Source: Clostridiales bacterium Firm_14
Lineage (GTDB): Bacteria > Bacillota > Clostridia > Saccharofermentanales > Saccharofermentanaceae
DNA: 64,000 bases
Direction: 5' to 3'
NCBI GenBank assembly: GCA_001604135.1
Contig: LVAT01000020.1
Coordinates: 62,001-126,000 of the forward strand
Part shown: one piece after another, positions 49,224-59,732 of the stretch
Position numbering within the stretch: position 1 is the first letter of the stretch
Layout of the letters: each line of letters starts with the position of its first letter
The notes under the pieces: model-generated
Seen by the model: only the letters and a program-made list of their open reading frames with translations
Databases searched by the model: none
What the model was told of the DNA's origin: nothing
Program-made: the position numbers and the translations under genes

Positions 49224-49568
49224 TTACTCTTCGCCTTCTCTGCGCTTTGTCTCCCAGAACTTCTCGATGTTGTAATTCTGGCGCTCTTCCCTGCCCATGA
49301 CATGAACTACAACGTCCTTATAGTCAAGGAGAATCCACTTGTCGCCGGAACGGCCTTCGATGTGGTCGGGAGTGATGTCGTAATCCTTCTTAAGGACATA
49401 CTCGACTTCATCTGCCAAAGACTTGATCTGTGTGGTCGAATTACCGCTTGCGAGAACGAAATAATCAGCGAGTACTGTCTTTCCTGTAAGGTCTATCGTC
49501 TCAATATCGATACCCTTCTTTGAATCAAGAATGTCAACGATCTTAGCGGCTAATTCTTTTGTGTCCAT
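49224..49568 (-). CDS. rsfS: Ribosome silencing factor
   Basis: 114 aa; DYFVLASGNSTTQIKSLADEVEYVLKKDYDITPDHIEGRSGDKWILLDYKDVVVHVM. Confidence 0.95.
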   Translation of the reverse strand: MDTKELAAKIVDILDSKKGIDIETIDLTGKTVLADYFVLASGNSTTQIKSLADEVEYVLKKDYDITPDHIEGRSGDKWILLDYKDVVVHVMGREERQNYNIEKFWETKRREGEE

Positions 49569-49618
49569 TATTTATCTCCTTGGAATTATTAATAGTTTGA
49601 TTGTATCACAATAACGTC

Positions 49619-50839
49619 TTACATTTGTAAGTCTTTCATCATGAGGACCGTCATCGGGTGGATATCCCTGCCCTGCGAGACGAACTTGTTCTTTACGGCT
49701 GAAGCGGTCATCCTCATCGCGCTGTCGAGATCGATCTCAGCAGCAGTCCTGATGGGTGTCAGATCCGTATAGTTTCTGGATGGTTCGATCTTGTCTGCCA
49801 GATATACGATCTTCTCCAGCAGTGTCATGTTGCCCCTGCCCGTTGTGTGATAGCAGATGGCATCAAGGATCTCCTTGTCTTCAATGCCGAATTCATCGCG
49901 CGCGAAAACTGCACCGGCCGGCGAATGCAGGAGCTTCTTCTCAGTGAACAGATCTCCTGAGTATTTCTTTGCAAGTTCCTGCTGCTTCTCTAGAGGGAGT
50001 TCTTTCGCGCAATCGTGAAGAGCGCCAGCGATAAGGGCCTTGTCCTTGTCGCAGCCGAATACGTCAGCAAGATGAGCGGACAGATAGCCTACGTTGAGCG
50101 TGTGCAGAAGCCTCTTGGCTCCGAGATACTTGTACATCCATACGGAGCACTCAAAGAACTGTTTACGGGCTTCGTCAGAAACGCCCTCGAGCTTTGTATT
50201 CTCAGTATAAAGAGCATGTCTTTTTATGAACTCTCTTGCAGGTTCCGGAACCATCGAAAAGTCACCGGAAGAAGTGATCGCGGACGAGGAACAGTCGACG
50301 CCGTTAAGACGGAAGATCTCCACCTTGCCTCCGAGATTCTTCCTGATGGAATCAGCGGCCTTATCAACATCGGTCGTATCACCTGGCCTTACAGCGGCAA
50401 GCAGAGCCGCATGGTTAAGGATCCCGCCCGGATTATACCAGGTCTCAAACGTGCCAAGCGTGTCAGAGCCCATGATCCAGAAGAATTCATGATTCTCCTC
50501 GGCCTTCTTTTTCTTGATGTCATTTGAGATAAGGAAATCTCTTATGTATTCATCAGACGTGAGCTTTTCGAGCACCACGGAAGTATAGCTTACTCCGGCT
50601 ATTCCGAACTCTATGTCGTTTACAAGACAGTTCTTGATGCCAAGTCCCTCTATGGTCTCCTTCATCATGTAGAGACGGTACGGGGGCGGAAGCTTATTTG
50701 TATAGAGCTTGAAATTATTTCTGACCGAAGGAATAACGATCACAAGGTCAATGAATCCGCTCTTCAATGCGGAATTGATCATTGCTATGTGACCGTCATG
50801 AACGGGATCGAATGAGCCTCCGTAGATGCCAATTCTCAT
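49619..50839 (-). CDS. nadD: Nicotinate-nucleotide adenylyltransferase fused to a YqeK-like HD domain
   Basis: 406 aa; MRIGIYGGSFDPVHDGHIAM; second half LLHTLNVGYLSAHLADVFGCDKDKALIAGALHDCAKELP...CYHTTGRGNMTLLEKIVYLADKIEPSRNY. Confidence 0.95.
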   Translation of the reverse strand: MRIGIYGGSFDPVHDGHIAMINSALKSGFIDLVIVIPSVRNNFKLYTNKLPPPYRLYMMKETIEGLGIKNCLVNDIEFGIAGVSYTSVVLEKLTSDEYIRDFLISNDIKKKKAEENHEFFWIMGSDTLGTFETWYNPGGILNHAALLAAVRPGDTTDVDKAADSIRKNLGGKVEIFRLNGVDCSSSAITSSGDFSMVPEPAREFIKRHALYTENTKLEGVSDEARKQFFECSVWMYKYLGAKRLLHTLNVGYLSAHLADVFGCDKDKALIAGALHDCAKELPLEKQQELAKKYSGDLFTEKKLLHSPAGAVFARDEFGIEDKEILDAICYHTTGRGNMTLLEKIVYLADKIEPSRNYTDLTPIRTAAEIDLDSAMRMTASAVKNKFVSQGRDIHPMTVLMMKDLQM

Positions 50840-50842
50840 TTA

Positions 50843-52096
50843 TTAACCGAGTGTCCTTCCTATGTCGTGGCGGAAGTGCATGTCCTTGAAGGAGATCTTT
50901 GCTACGCCTTCATATGCGCCGTCGATTGCCTCATCAAGAGTATCACCTTCATCGTATACACAGAGAACGCGTCCGCCGCTGGTAACGAGCTTGCCATCCT
51001 TAAGTGCGGTGCCTGCCTGGAATACGATCTTGCCGCAGGTATCGATGCCTTTGATCTCGTAGCCCTTAGCATAGCTCTGGGGATATCCGCCGGAAGCCAT
51101 AACGACAACGCAGGAACACTTATTCTTCCACTTGAAGTCGATCTGGTCGAGCTTGCCGTCAATAACAGCATCGACTATATCGAGGAGGCTGTTCTCCAGA
51201 AGCGGCAGTACTGCCTGTGCCTCAGGATCTCCGAAACGTGCGTTATATTCAACAACCTTAGGTCCTTCAGGAGTAAGCATGAGTCCGAAGTAGATGACAC
51301 CCTTAAAAGGTCTTCCCTCTTTCTTAAGAGCTTCGACTGTAGGTGTAATTATCTCGTTCTGGATGCGTGCCTTAAGCTCATCAGTCATGTCAGCGCCGGG
51401 TGTAACAGCTCCCATGCCGCCTGTGTTAAGGCCTTCGTCGTGATCGTATGCTCTCTTGTGGTCTCTGGAAGATACCATGGGAACACATGTATTGCCGTCA
51501 GAGAAAGCAAGGACTGTGAGCTCAGGTCCTGTCATGCATTCCTCGATAACGATCGTGGAACCTGCAGAACCGAACTTCTGGTCTTCCATCATGTCCTTTA
51601 CAGCCTGCTTAGCCTCATCCAGGTTCTGGGCGATGATAACGCCCTTGCCTAATGCCAGGCCATCGCACTTGATAACGATAGGCATCGGCTGTGTCTCAAG
51701 ATAAGCTAATGCTTTCTGCTCGTCATCGAAGATCTCATACTTTGCAGTAGGGATCGAATATTTCTTCATGAGCTGCTTGGAAAAAGCCTTGGAGCTCTCA
51801 ATGATCGCTGCATTAGCCTTGGGGCCGAAAGCTCTGAGGCCTGCTTCTTCCATCCTGTCGACCATACCGAGTGCGAGCGGATCGTCGGGAGCTACGAAAA
51901 CAAGATCAAACTGCTCTTTCTTCGCATACTCGACCATACCGTCGACATCAGTAGCCTTGATATTTACGCATGTTGCAATTGACGCGATACCGCCGTTGCC
52001 GGGCGCACAGTAAAGCTCCGTTACCCTGGGATCCTGCTTAAGCTTCCAGCAGATAACATGCTCTCTTCCGCCGCCGCCTACTACGAGTACCTTCAT
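50843..52096 (-). CDS. purD: Phosphoribosylamine--glycine ligase
   Basis: 417 aa; MKVLVVGGGGREHVICWKL, GPELTVLAFSDG, EYNARFGDPEAQAVLPLL. Confidence 0.97.
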   Translation of the reverse strand: MKVLVVGGGGREHVICWKLKQDPRVTELYCAPGNGGIASIATCVNIKATDVDGMVEYAKKEQFDLVFVAPDDPLALGMVDRMEEAGLRAFGPKANAAIIESSKAFSKQLMKKYSIPTAKYEIFDDEQKALAYLETQPMPIVIKCDGLALGKGVIIAQNLDEAKQAVKDMMEDQKFGSAGSTIVIEECMTGPELTVLAFSDGNTCVPMVSSRDHKRAYDHDEGLNTGGMGAVTPGADMTDELKARIQNEIITPTVEALKKEGRPFKGVIYFGLMLTPEGPKVVEYNARFGDPEAQAVLPLLENSLLDIVDAVIDGKLDQIDFKWKNKCSCVVVMASGGYPQSYAKGYEIKGIDTCGKIVFQAGTALKDGKLVTSGGRVLCVYDEGDTLDEAIDGAYEGVAKISFKDMHFRHDIGRTLG

Positions 52097-52131
52097 TAAA
52101 CTATTCCTCCGAAGTTAATATTTCGATTTGC

Positions 52132-53310
52132 TTATTTAAGATAATGCATCCAGGACTTAGCACCCGTAACAGCTGCAAGTGCCTCGATCTCCTTATGCTT
52201 GATTCCGTTAACGAGGATCGCCTCGTCGGAAAGATATACACAGCTGTAGCCCTTAACGACTACTTCTGCGGCATTATCAACTCTGATAACGATGTCTGCC
52301 GTGATCTCGTCATAAGGCGTGATCTCTACGCTCTCAGCTGTCCATGCCCTATTCTCGGAAGGGTTGCCCATTGCAGCTTCAAGAACGTCACCGCAAACAG
52401 CGGATGCCGTAGGAAGCGTGCCTGCACCCTGACCGTAGAACATAGCCTGGCCCAGGCTGTTACCGTCAACCATGATCGCATTGAATACGCCGTTGACGTT
52501 ATACAAGAGATTGCTCTTGTCGACCAAAGCGGGAGCAACGTAAGCGACAGGCTTTTCGCCAGCTTCATAGAGCGCAATGAGCTTGATGTCGCATCCGATC
52601 GCTCTGGCAAAAGCCATATCGTCTGTTGTGATAGCAGAAATGCCCTCAGCCGTAATCTTCTCAGGTGCGATGTATTCGCCGTCGTTTGCGATCGTTGAGA
52701 GGATCGAGAGCTTTCTTTGTGCATCGATACCGTCAATGTCAGCAGAAGGATTAGCCTCAGCAAAGCCGTTATCCTGAGCCTGCTTCAGAGCTGTAACGAA
52801 ATCAACGCCCTCATCCTTCATCTGTGAGAGGATGTAGTTCGTAGTGCCGTTAACGATACCTGCAATCCTTGTGATCTTGTTTGCTGCAAGGCACTTATAA
52901 AGAGGTCTGATGATCGGGATTCCGCCGCCTACTGCAGCCTCAAAAAGGTAGCAGCAATTGTTGTTCTTAGCGATCTCCAAGAGCTCAGGACCCTTTGTGG
53001 AAACAAGCTCCTTATTTGATGTTACAACGCTGATGCCTTTTGACAACGCGCGCTTTGTATATTCGTAAGCAATTCTCGCACCGCCTATGGTCTCAACTGC
53101 TATCTGGATATCGCTGTTGAAAACCTCATCAGCGTCATGTGTAACCAGGTTAGCAAATTTGCTGTCAGGGAAATCCCTGATGTCAAGGATGTACTTAACG
53201 TTGATCTCTTTGCCGATACGCTTGGAGATAACATCCTTGTTGACGTCCAGAGTCTCAGCAACGCCTGAACCGACCGTGCCGAAGCCCATAATTGCGATGT
53301 TAATAGCCAT
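52132..53310 (-). CDS. hom: Homoserine dehydrogenase
   Basis: 392 aa; IAIMGFGTVGSGVAETL, VTSNKELVSTKGPELLEIAKNNNCCYLFEAAVGGGIPIIRPL, GIVNGTTNYILSQM. Confidence 0.97.
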   Translation of the reverse strand: MAINIAIMGFGTVGSGVAETLDVNKDVISKRIGKEINVKYILDIRDFPDSKFANLVTHDADEVFNSDIQIAVETIGGARIAYEYTKRALSKGISVVTSNKELVSTKGPELLEIAKNNNCCYLFEAAVGGGIPIIRPLYKCLAANKITRIAGIVNGTTNYILSQMKDEGVDFVTALKQAQDNGFAEANPSADIDGIDAQRKLSILSTIANDGEYIAPEKITAEGISAITTDDMAFARAIGCDIKLIALYEAGEKPVAYVAPALVDKSNLLYNVNGVFNAIMVDGNSLGQAMFYGQGAGTLPTASAVCGDVLEAAMGNPSENRAWTAESVEITPYDEITADIVIRVDNAAEVVVKGYSCVYLSDEAILVNGIKHKEIEALAAVTGAKSWMHYLK

Positions 53311-53329
53311 TTCTTTATTGTTCCTTTCG

Positions 53330-53776
53330 TTATTCCCTGCTCAATACCATGCACTTGCGCACACCGGCGAGCTTAGAGATATCATTGATTATGTCGTCAA
53401 CGGTTCCGTACATCGATACGGTCTCAATGGAGATCGAGATATCGGCAAGACCGTTGATCGGGATATTCTGATTGATAGTCAGGATATTTGCGCGTGATTC
53501 CGCGATAGTCCTAATGATCTCAGACAAGATGCCCTGGAAGTTCTCAACGGACAGAAGGAGCGTAACCTTCTTGCCGCTGGCTGCCTCATAGAACGGCAGG
53601 ACTGAATCCTTATACTTGTAGTAAGCGCTTCTGGAAAGACCGGTCTTTCTGACCGCTTCGTTTACGGAAGTTGACTCACCGGTATTAAGGCGCTGCTTAA
53701 CTTCCATTACCTTAATGAAGACTTCAGGCAAAACTCTTTTGTCGACGAGGAAATATTCGGGGTTATCCTGATGCAT
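53330..53776 (-). CDS. ACT domain protein (PheB/UPF0735-like)
   Basis: 148 aa; LVDKRVLPEVFIKVMEVKQRL, GLSRSAYYKYKDSV, ACT-like C-terminus. Confidence 0.88.
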   Translation of the reverse strand: MHQDNPEYFLVDKRVLPEVFIKVMEVKQRLNTGESTSVNEAVRKTGLSRSAYYKYKDSVLPFYEAASGKKVTLLLSVENFQGILSEIIRTIAESRANILTINQNIPINGLADISISIETVSMYGTVDDIINDISKLAGVRKCMVLSRE

Positions 53777-53945
53777 AAGGCCAAGACCTTTCTATGAGAT
53801 TTCGCGCTCAAGTATACCTCCACAGACGGACATTTGTACGCGCCTGACAATATTAACACGATTATATGGCGTTTTCAACGCAAAAAGATTCATATTTGCT
53901 TATTAATAATAGCTTTTAAGTCTGTTGAACTCACCAAAATACGGG

Positions 53946-54143
53946 GTTGTATCTCAAACACCCGTAATGAGTGCTATTAAGATACAGTTCCAGCGTAATC
54001 TGTATCTCAAAAATCGTTGTTTTCGAGCTTTGAGACATAATAAACGTATCGCTGTATCTCATTTGCGGGAAAAGACGGCAATTAAGACACAAAGGCCATT
54101 GTGTTTGTATCTCAACCTGCTTTTTTTGATCAGTTGAGATACA
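53946..54143. repeat. Phased inverted-word array F (same TTGTATCTCAAA/TTTGAGATACAA word as array B), 4 pairs, 52-53-bp period
   Basis: GTATCTC at 53949, 54002, 54054, 54107; inverted cores (GATACA/GACAYA) at 53981, 54034, 54086, 54138. Confidence 0.9.
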
Positions 54144-54174
54144 GGGCAGCCTTAGACACAAAACAATCTTGGAA

Positions 54175-54780
54175 TCAGCCTAATTCCGCCTTCAGCTTCT
54201 CAGCCATGGCCCTTGAAGCCTTGCCTCTGTGGCTTATGGAATTCTTCTGCTCCTTGGTCATCTGGGCAGTGGTCATGCCGAATTCGGGAACGTAGAAGAT
54301 AGGATCGTAGCCAAACCCACCGTCGCCCATGGGCTTCTCATGAAGAACGCCGCAGACTTCGCCCCTTACGGTAAATTCGGAGCCGTCAGGTCTTACGACT
54401 GCGATACTGCATACGAACTTTGCGGTGCGCTTTTCTTCGGGAACGTCCTTAAGCATCTCGAAGATCTTTGCAAACTTCTCGGGATATGTGGAATCCTCAC
54501 CGCAGAATCTTGCGGAATAAATGCCCGGAGCGCCGTCAAGTGCGTCGATGCAAAGACCGGAGTCATCGGCCATGACGTATGCGCCGTTTGCCAATGCATG
54601 TACGGCGCGCGCCTTGATCAGAGCGTTCTCTTCAAAAGTCTTGCCGTCCTCAACGATGTCGGGATCAAAGCCCTCTTCCTTCATTGTCGTAACGACAAAA
54701 GGCGTGCCTTCCAATATCTCTGCGATCTCTCTTGCCTTGTCCTTGTTGGATGTCGCAAGAATGAGTTTGAATTCCGTCAT
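54175..54780 (-). CDS. rdgB: XTP/dITP diphosphatase (RdgB/HAM1)
   Basis: Start inferred at MTEFKLILATSNKDKAREIAEIL; VMADDSGLCIDALDGAPGIYSARFCG, GGFGYDPIFYVPEFG. Confidence 0.96.
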   Translation of the reverse strand: MTEFKLILATSNKDKAREIAEILEGTPFVVTTMKEEGFDPDIVEDGKTFEENALIKARAVHALANGAYVMADDSGLCIDALDGAPGIYSARFCGEDSTYPEKFAKIFEMLKDVPEEKRTAKFVCSIAVVRPDGSEFTVRGEVCGVLHEKPMGDGGFGYDPIFYVPEFGMTTAQMTKEQKNSISHRGKASRAMAEKLKAELG

Positions 54781-56207
54781 ATAAGCCTCCATGCTTTGGG
54801 ATACATATTTTTAGCGGTCTGTCCGTTGATCTTGGCAAAGCCCAGCGGATAGTTTCCGATGCCTACAAGAATAGTTCCTGAAGCCTTAAGTCCGTCTTCA
54901 GGAGTAACAGATATCGTCTCACCCCTTAAATACTTAATGAGCCTGTCGTCATCGCGCGTAAGCCCGAGATATGAGTCATCCCTGATCTCAGACCTGTTAA
55001 TGGCGAGCGCTATGCTGTTCGAGGGCTCGAAAACCTTTTTCCCGGACTTCAAGGGCTTGATATCACCTACATAAAGTCCTGTCTTTACGACCTTGAGGCC
55101 CTTAAAGAGCTTCTCATCAAAAGTCATCTGGAAGATGCCCGTTCCATGGCAGATGAATTCACCCTTTAGGATATCTTCCCTGCCCTTATCTGATAAGACT
55201 TCATCGAGCATGCCCATGGCTGCTTCGACGTTCTTGTCCTTGGTCTTAACTGCGCTGTTTATCAGGTAATCAGAAGCTGATTTAAGGTCCTTCTCCTCAC
55301 CCTTAACGATATGCACGCAGAAGTGACCGTCACCTTCAGATAAATGAGGCCAGATCCTCATGGAACCCGGCAGGATCGAATCTTCGCCGCCGTGAGTGAT
55401 GCCCGTGATCTCAGGATGAGCCTTTACGTGATATTCGGGATGGCGCTCAATGAAACGCTTTATCTGGTTCTCGTCTTCATCAACGCAGAACGTGCATGTG
55501 GAATATACGATGGAACCGCCTTCTTTTAGGCATTTGTGGGCAGCTTCAAGAATCGATTCCTGCAAAGGAACACAGACCTTCGGGCCATAATTCATGTAGC
55601 TCTTAGCGGCACCCGGATCTCTTCTGAACATGCCCTCACCTGAGCACGGCGCGTCGATAAGGATCTTGTCGAAGAACAAAGGGAGCCTTGATGCAATATT
55701 CTCGGGCGTCTCATTGAGGATGACACAGCCCTTGATGCCTGAACGTTCGATATTGCGAAGAAGCGCTTTTGAGCGGTCGAAGCTGATCTCATTTGCGACA
55801 AGGATGCCTTCGCCCTTCATGTCTTCGCCGAGCCTGCAGGCCTTGCCGCCCGGAGCTGCGCAAAGGTCTAATACGATCTCGCCGGGCTTTGCCGCCATGA
55901 CCTGTGCCGGAAGCATCGCAGAAGGTTCCTGCGGATAGTAAACGCCTGCGTGATAGAGCGCTTCTTTTCCGCCGGTCTCGTTATTGATGTAATATCCGCC
56001 GGAGCACCAGGATACGGGGTTCTCACCCTCACCGAGGTCCTTCAGAAGAGCCTTCTCCTCATCAGAGGAATTTATCTTTGTTCTAGAGAATCTTATTCCC
56101 TTAAGAGGCTCCTTTTCGAAGCTCTCGTAAAAGCCTTCCTGCGGTACATACGTATAACGCGAGAAGAAATCATTCATCTCTTTTAAGAACTCTTCAGGGA
56201 ACTTCAT
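54777..56207 (-). CDS. NOL1/NOP2/Sun-family rRNA m5C methyltransferase (RsmF-like)
   Basis: 476 aa; VLDLCAAPGGKACRLGEDM, ILIDAPCSGEGMFRRDP, GSIVYSTCTFCVDEDENQI. Confidence 0.93.
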   Translation of the reverse strand: MKFPEEFLKEMNDFFSRYTYVPQEGFYESFEKEPLKGIRFSRTKINSSDEEKALLKDLGEGENPVSWCSGGYYINNETGGKEALYHAGVYYPQEPSAMLPAQVMAAKPGEIVLDLCAAPGGKACRLGEDMKGEGILVANEISFDRSKALLRNIERSGIKGCVILNETPENIASRLPLFFDKILIDAPCSGEGMFRRDPGAAKSYMNYGPKVCVPLQESILEAAHKCLKEGGSIVYSTCTFCVDEDENQIKRFIERHPEYHVKAHPEITGITHGGEDSILPGSMRIWPHLSEGDGHFCVHIVKGEEKDLKSASDYLINSAVKTKDKNVEAAMGMLDEVLSDKGREDILKGEFICHGTGIFQMTFDEKLFKGLKVVKTGLYVGDIKPLKSGKKVFEPSNSIALAINRSEIRDDSYLGLTRDDDRLIKYLRGETISVTPEDGLKASGTILVGIGNYPLGFAKINGQTAKNMYPKAWRLI

Positions 56208-56214
56208 TTAAGCC

Positions 56215-57927
56215 TCACAGATTAAGGAAATCCGCACACTTGAAGGCAAGGCACTTGATGACGTCGACGTCAAATGGAGACTCGATGCCGGACTTCTTTA
56301 TGAGATTTAAGAATGTATCGCTGCCGCCTAACTGGCAGAGCGTATTGTACTTCTCCAAAGCTACCTTCATATCGGTCCTGGACTCGTCCCAGAGCTCAAG
56401 AGCGCAGATCTGCGAGAGGCAGTAATCGATATAATAGAAAGGCGTCGTGAAGATATGGTCCTTCTTCATCCAGGCGCCGCCCAGAGCGTGGAAAGGCGTA
56501 TCCTCAACATCGTATTCGGTGAACGGCTGATAGGTCTGCTCTAACATCCTCCAGATCTCATGACGCTCGTTGGGTGTCATGTTCGGATTGTCGTAGATGA
56601 TGTGCTGGAATTCGTCTACCATGCAGCCATAGGGCAGAAACAACAGGCCGTCCGTCATGTGGAGCTCACAGTACTGCTCAGCCTGATTGCCGTAGAAGAT
56701 GTTCATGAAAGGATATGACATGTATTCCATCGATGTCGAGTGGATCTCGCATGTCTCAAGCGTGGGAGATAAACACTCTACAAACGGTGAAGACTCAGCG
56801 CCAGCAAGGGCTGCATAGGCATGTCCGCCCTCATGGATAACGGTTGCAACGTCATCGAAAGTTCCGTTGCCGTTCATGAAGATAAAAGGAATGCAGTAAT
56901 CCTCAAGATACATGCAGTAGCCGCCCGTGGACTTAACGGGACGGGATAAAAGGTCCGTATAACCATGGCTCGAAAGGATATCGAAGAAGCTCGGGTTAGC
57001 GCCGAACATCTTACGGAAGAACTTGCCTGCTGCCTCCTCATAAGTATCCTTGCTGATCACAGGCGCAGGGTTGCCTTCCTTGAAAAGGCAAGGCAGATCG
57101 TGGAACATAAGCTGGTCAACACCGAGCCTGTCCTTTTGTAGCTTTCTGATCTGTACTGTAAGCGGAACAATGTATTTCTTGATATTCTCCCTGAAAGAAG
57201 CAACCTCTTCCCTGGTGTAATCGTAGCGCTCCATGCGCTTATAGCCGAGCTCGGTAAAGCTCTCATATCCGAGCTTTTTGGCAGCTTGTGTCCTTACCTT
57301 GACGAGGTCATCGTAGATAACATCGTAGGTGTCTTTACGGGACATATAGTATTTATCAAGCGCGATGTGAGCCTCTCTTCTTACCTTTCTGTCAGTTGAC
57401 TGGAGGTAAGGCTGGATAAGGCTTAAATTCAGCGTCTTCTTGCCGAGCTGGATCTCAGCTTCGGACTGCTTCTGGGAGTACTCGTTCTCAAGCTTTGATT
57501 CCTCAGTGAGGTCATCTATTACCTCGCTTGAGATGATCTCCCTCTGGTTCTTGGCCTTGCGGAAGATCATGGGACCGTACTTGACCTTCAGTGAATCAGC
57601 GCAGGGCGCTGTAAGAAGACCTGATAAAACTGCTGATGAGAGCTCCTGGACTCTGGCCGTAGCCTCGTCGAAGAACTCCATCTCAGTGTTATAAAATTCG
57701 TTCGAAGTGTCGAGATCGTGGAGGATCTGGCAGAGCGCATACTGTGTGTCGAAAGAGCTTATGGCAATCTCGTACTCACCTATCGCCTCATCTGCCGCCT
57801 CGATAGTCTTGGCGGTCATGAGCCTTAATCTAACGGCTTTTACTGTCTCCGTGAACTTATCAAGATCAGGTCTTGTGTATTTCAGTTCCTTAAAATCAGG
57901 TACCGAGCTGTTAGTCGTATTCTCCAT
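56215..57927 (-). CDS. pepF: M3 family oligoendopeptidase
   Basis: 570 aa; VIHEGGHAYAAL (HExxH-type variant HEGGH), FMNGNGTFDDVATVIHEGGHA, ALELW. Confidence 0.93.
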   Translation of the reverse strand: MENTTNSSVPDFKELKYTRPDLDKFTETVKAVRLRLMTAKTIEAADEAIGEYEIAISSFDTQYALCQILHDLDTSNEFYNTEMEFFDEATARVQELSSAVLSGLLTAPCADSLKVKYGPMIFRKAKNQREIISSEVIDDLTEESKLENEYSQKQSEAEIQLGKKTLNLSLIQPYLQSTDRKVRREAHIALDKYYMSRKDTYDVIYDDLVKVRTQAAKKLGYESFTELGYKRMERYDYTREEVASFRENIKKYIVPLTVQIRKLQKDRLGVDQLMFHDLPCLFKEGNPAPVISKDTYEEAAGKFFRKMFGANPSFFDILSSHGYTDLLSRPVKSTGGYCMYLEDYCIPFIFMNGNGTFDDVATVIHEGGHAYAALAGAESSPFVECLSPTLETCEIHSTSMEYMSYPFMNIFYGNQAEQYCELHMTDGLLFLPYGCMVDEFQHIIYDNPNMTPNERHEIWRMLEQTYQPFTEYDVEDTPFHALGGAWMKKDHIFTTPFYYIDYCLSQICALELWDESRTDMKVALEKYNTLCQLGGSDTFLNLIKKSGIESPFDVDVIKCLAFKCADFLNL

Positions 57928-57959
57928 CGGTCTGCCTTTCTAATTAGATCTTCCGGGGC

Positions 57960-59732
57960 TTACATCTTCTCGACAACGCCGATTCCGAGCATATCGAGTC
58001 CGGACTTGATCGTGTCTGCCACTGCTTCGCAGAGCTTAAGACGTGCATCTCTTAATTCTGCTGAATCGCAGTTCAGGATCCTTGAATTATTGTAGAAACG
58101 GTTGAAGTTCCTTGCGATAAGAGCGATCTGGCGTGAGATCATGAAAGGCTCATAGCTTTCAGCTGCCTTAACGACCGCATCCTTGAAGTCTGCAAGGCTT
58201 CTGATGACAGCGTACTCATCTTCAGCGGTAAGCCCCGCTGCGGCATCAACAGAACCCTTAAAGCCCTGATCTTCAGCCTTTCTTAAGATCGACTTGATCC
58301 TGGCGTATGTGTAGATTAAGTAAGGCGCTGTATCGCCCTCGAAATCGAGCATGTCATCCCAGTCAAAGAGGATATCCTTCTCTCTTCCGGCCTTGAGATA
58401 TGTGTAAGAGACTGCGCCGAGACCGACTATCTCGGATACCTTTGCGATCTGCTCGTCGGTCATGTCACCGCCACGGAGCTCGCTGTTCTTTCTGATGATC
58501 TCAGCTGTTTTCTCTGTTGTCTTATCAAGGAAATCGTCAAGCTTGATGATGTTGCCGGCACGTGTTGAGAATGCCTCAACGACCTCATTGCCGTTCTCAT
58601 CCTTCTTGGGCTTGAACTTCAGAAGTCCGAAGCCTACGTGTACGCAGTCGTCAGCAAAGTCGTAGCCAGCCTTCTTGAGCACAGCGAAAACCTGCTTGAA
58701 GTGGAGCTGCTGCGGAAGTCCTACAACATAGATATTCTTGTAGAAATTGAACTCTTCGTGTCTGTAAAGTACTGCTGCGAGGTCTCTTGAAGCATAGATC
58801 GTGGTACCGTCGCTCTTTACAACGAGGCACGGAGGAAGGCCCTCTTCATCGAGCTTTACGACCTTGGCGCCTTCGCTCTCTTCCAAAAGGCCCTTGTCTT
58901 CAAGCATCTTTACGACGCCGGGGATCCTTGATGAATAGAAGGATTCGCCGTTGTAGTTATCGAACTTGATGCCCATTCTCTCATATGTCTTCTCGAAAAC
59001 CTGGAGTGAGAGATCTCTGAAACGCTGCCAGAGAGCGACTTCCTCAGGCTCGCCCTCTTCGAGCTTCCTGAAGTTGTCCCTTGCAGTGTCTTCGAGCTCC
59101 TTCTCGCGCTCGGGAGATACCTTGCACTCATCGTGGAACTTAACATAGATCCTTGTGAGCTCGTCGATGGGGTTCTCCTGCATTGCAGTCTCATCGCCCC
59201 AGAGTCTGTAAGCCGTGATGAGCTTACCGAACTGAGTGCCGTAATCGCCCAGATGGTTGAATCTGATTACGTTATAGCCGAGTCTGGAATAGATATTTGC
59301 AAGTGAATTACCTAAGATTGTCGTGAAAGCGTGACCTACGTGGAAAGGCTTGGCGATATTGGGGGATGAGAACTCGATGATGACGTTCTTGCCCTCACCG
59401 ATGTTCTTATTGCCGTACTGGTCGCCGGCATCCACGATCTCTGAGATAACGCTCTTGGCAAGAATGCCCCTGTCGATCCTGAAATTGATGTACGGGCCTG
59501 CCGTATCAACAGTAACCGCGCCGTCAAAGCCTTTTACGAGCTCGGGAGAATCCTTAAGCTCATTGGCGATCATGGGCGGAGCCTTATGAAGGGTCTTGGC
59601 CAGAACGAAGCACGGGAAAGCAAAATCACCGAGCTCGAGCTTGGGCGGAATCTCTATAAGACCTTCAACCTGAGCCTTATCAAGGCCGGTGCAAGCGCTT
59701 AAATTTGAAGCTATTAAATCTTTGTAATCCAT
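57960..59732 (-). CDS. argS: Arginyl-tRNA synthetase
   Basis: 590 aa; IIEFSSPNIAKPFHVGHAFTTILGNSLANIYSRLGYNVIRFNHLGDYGTQFGKLI. Confidence 0.98.
   Translation of the reverse strand: MDYKDLIASNLSACTGLDKAQVEGLIEIPPKLELGDFAFPCFVLAKTLHKAPPMIANELKDSPELVKGFDGAVTVDTAGPYINFRIDRGILAKSVISEIVDAGDQYGNKNIGEGKNVIIEFSSPNIAKPFHVGHAFTTILGNSLANIYSRLGYNVIRFNHLGDYGTQFGKLITAYRLWGDETAMQENPIDELTRIYVKFHDECKVSPEREKELEDTARDNFRKLEEGEPEEVALWQRFRDLSLQVFEKTYERMGIKFDNYNGESFYSSRIPGVVKMLEDKGLLEESEGAKVVKLDEEGLPPCLVVKSDGTTIYASRDLAAVLYRHEEFNFYKNIYVVGLPQQLHFKQVFAVLKKAGYDFADDCVHVGFGLLKFKPKKDENGNEVVEAFSTRAGNIIKLDDFLDKTTEKTAEIIRKNSELRGGDMTDEQIAKVSEIVGLGAVSYTYLKAGREKDILFDWDDMLDFEGDTAPYLIYTYARIKSILRKAEDQGFKGSVDAAAGLTAEDEYAVIRSLADFKDAVVKAAESYEPFMISRQIALIARNFNRFYNNSRILNCDSAELRDARLKLCEAVADTIKSGLDMLGIGVVEKM

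Noticed and set aside
50867-51652. 261-aa plus-strand ORF opposite purD
   Set aside because: purD is unambiguous on the minus strand; the antisense ORF reflects codon bias.
53925-54161. ORFs of 70 and 76 aa (both strands) over array F
   Set aside because: Overlapping opposite-strand ORFs produced by repeat DNA; not supported as genes.
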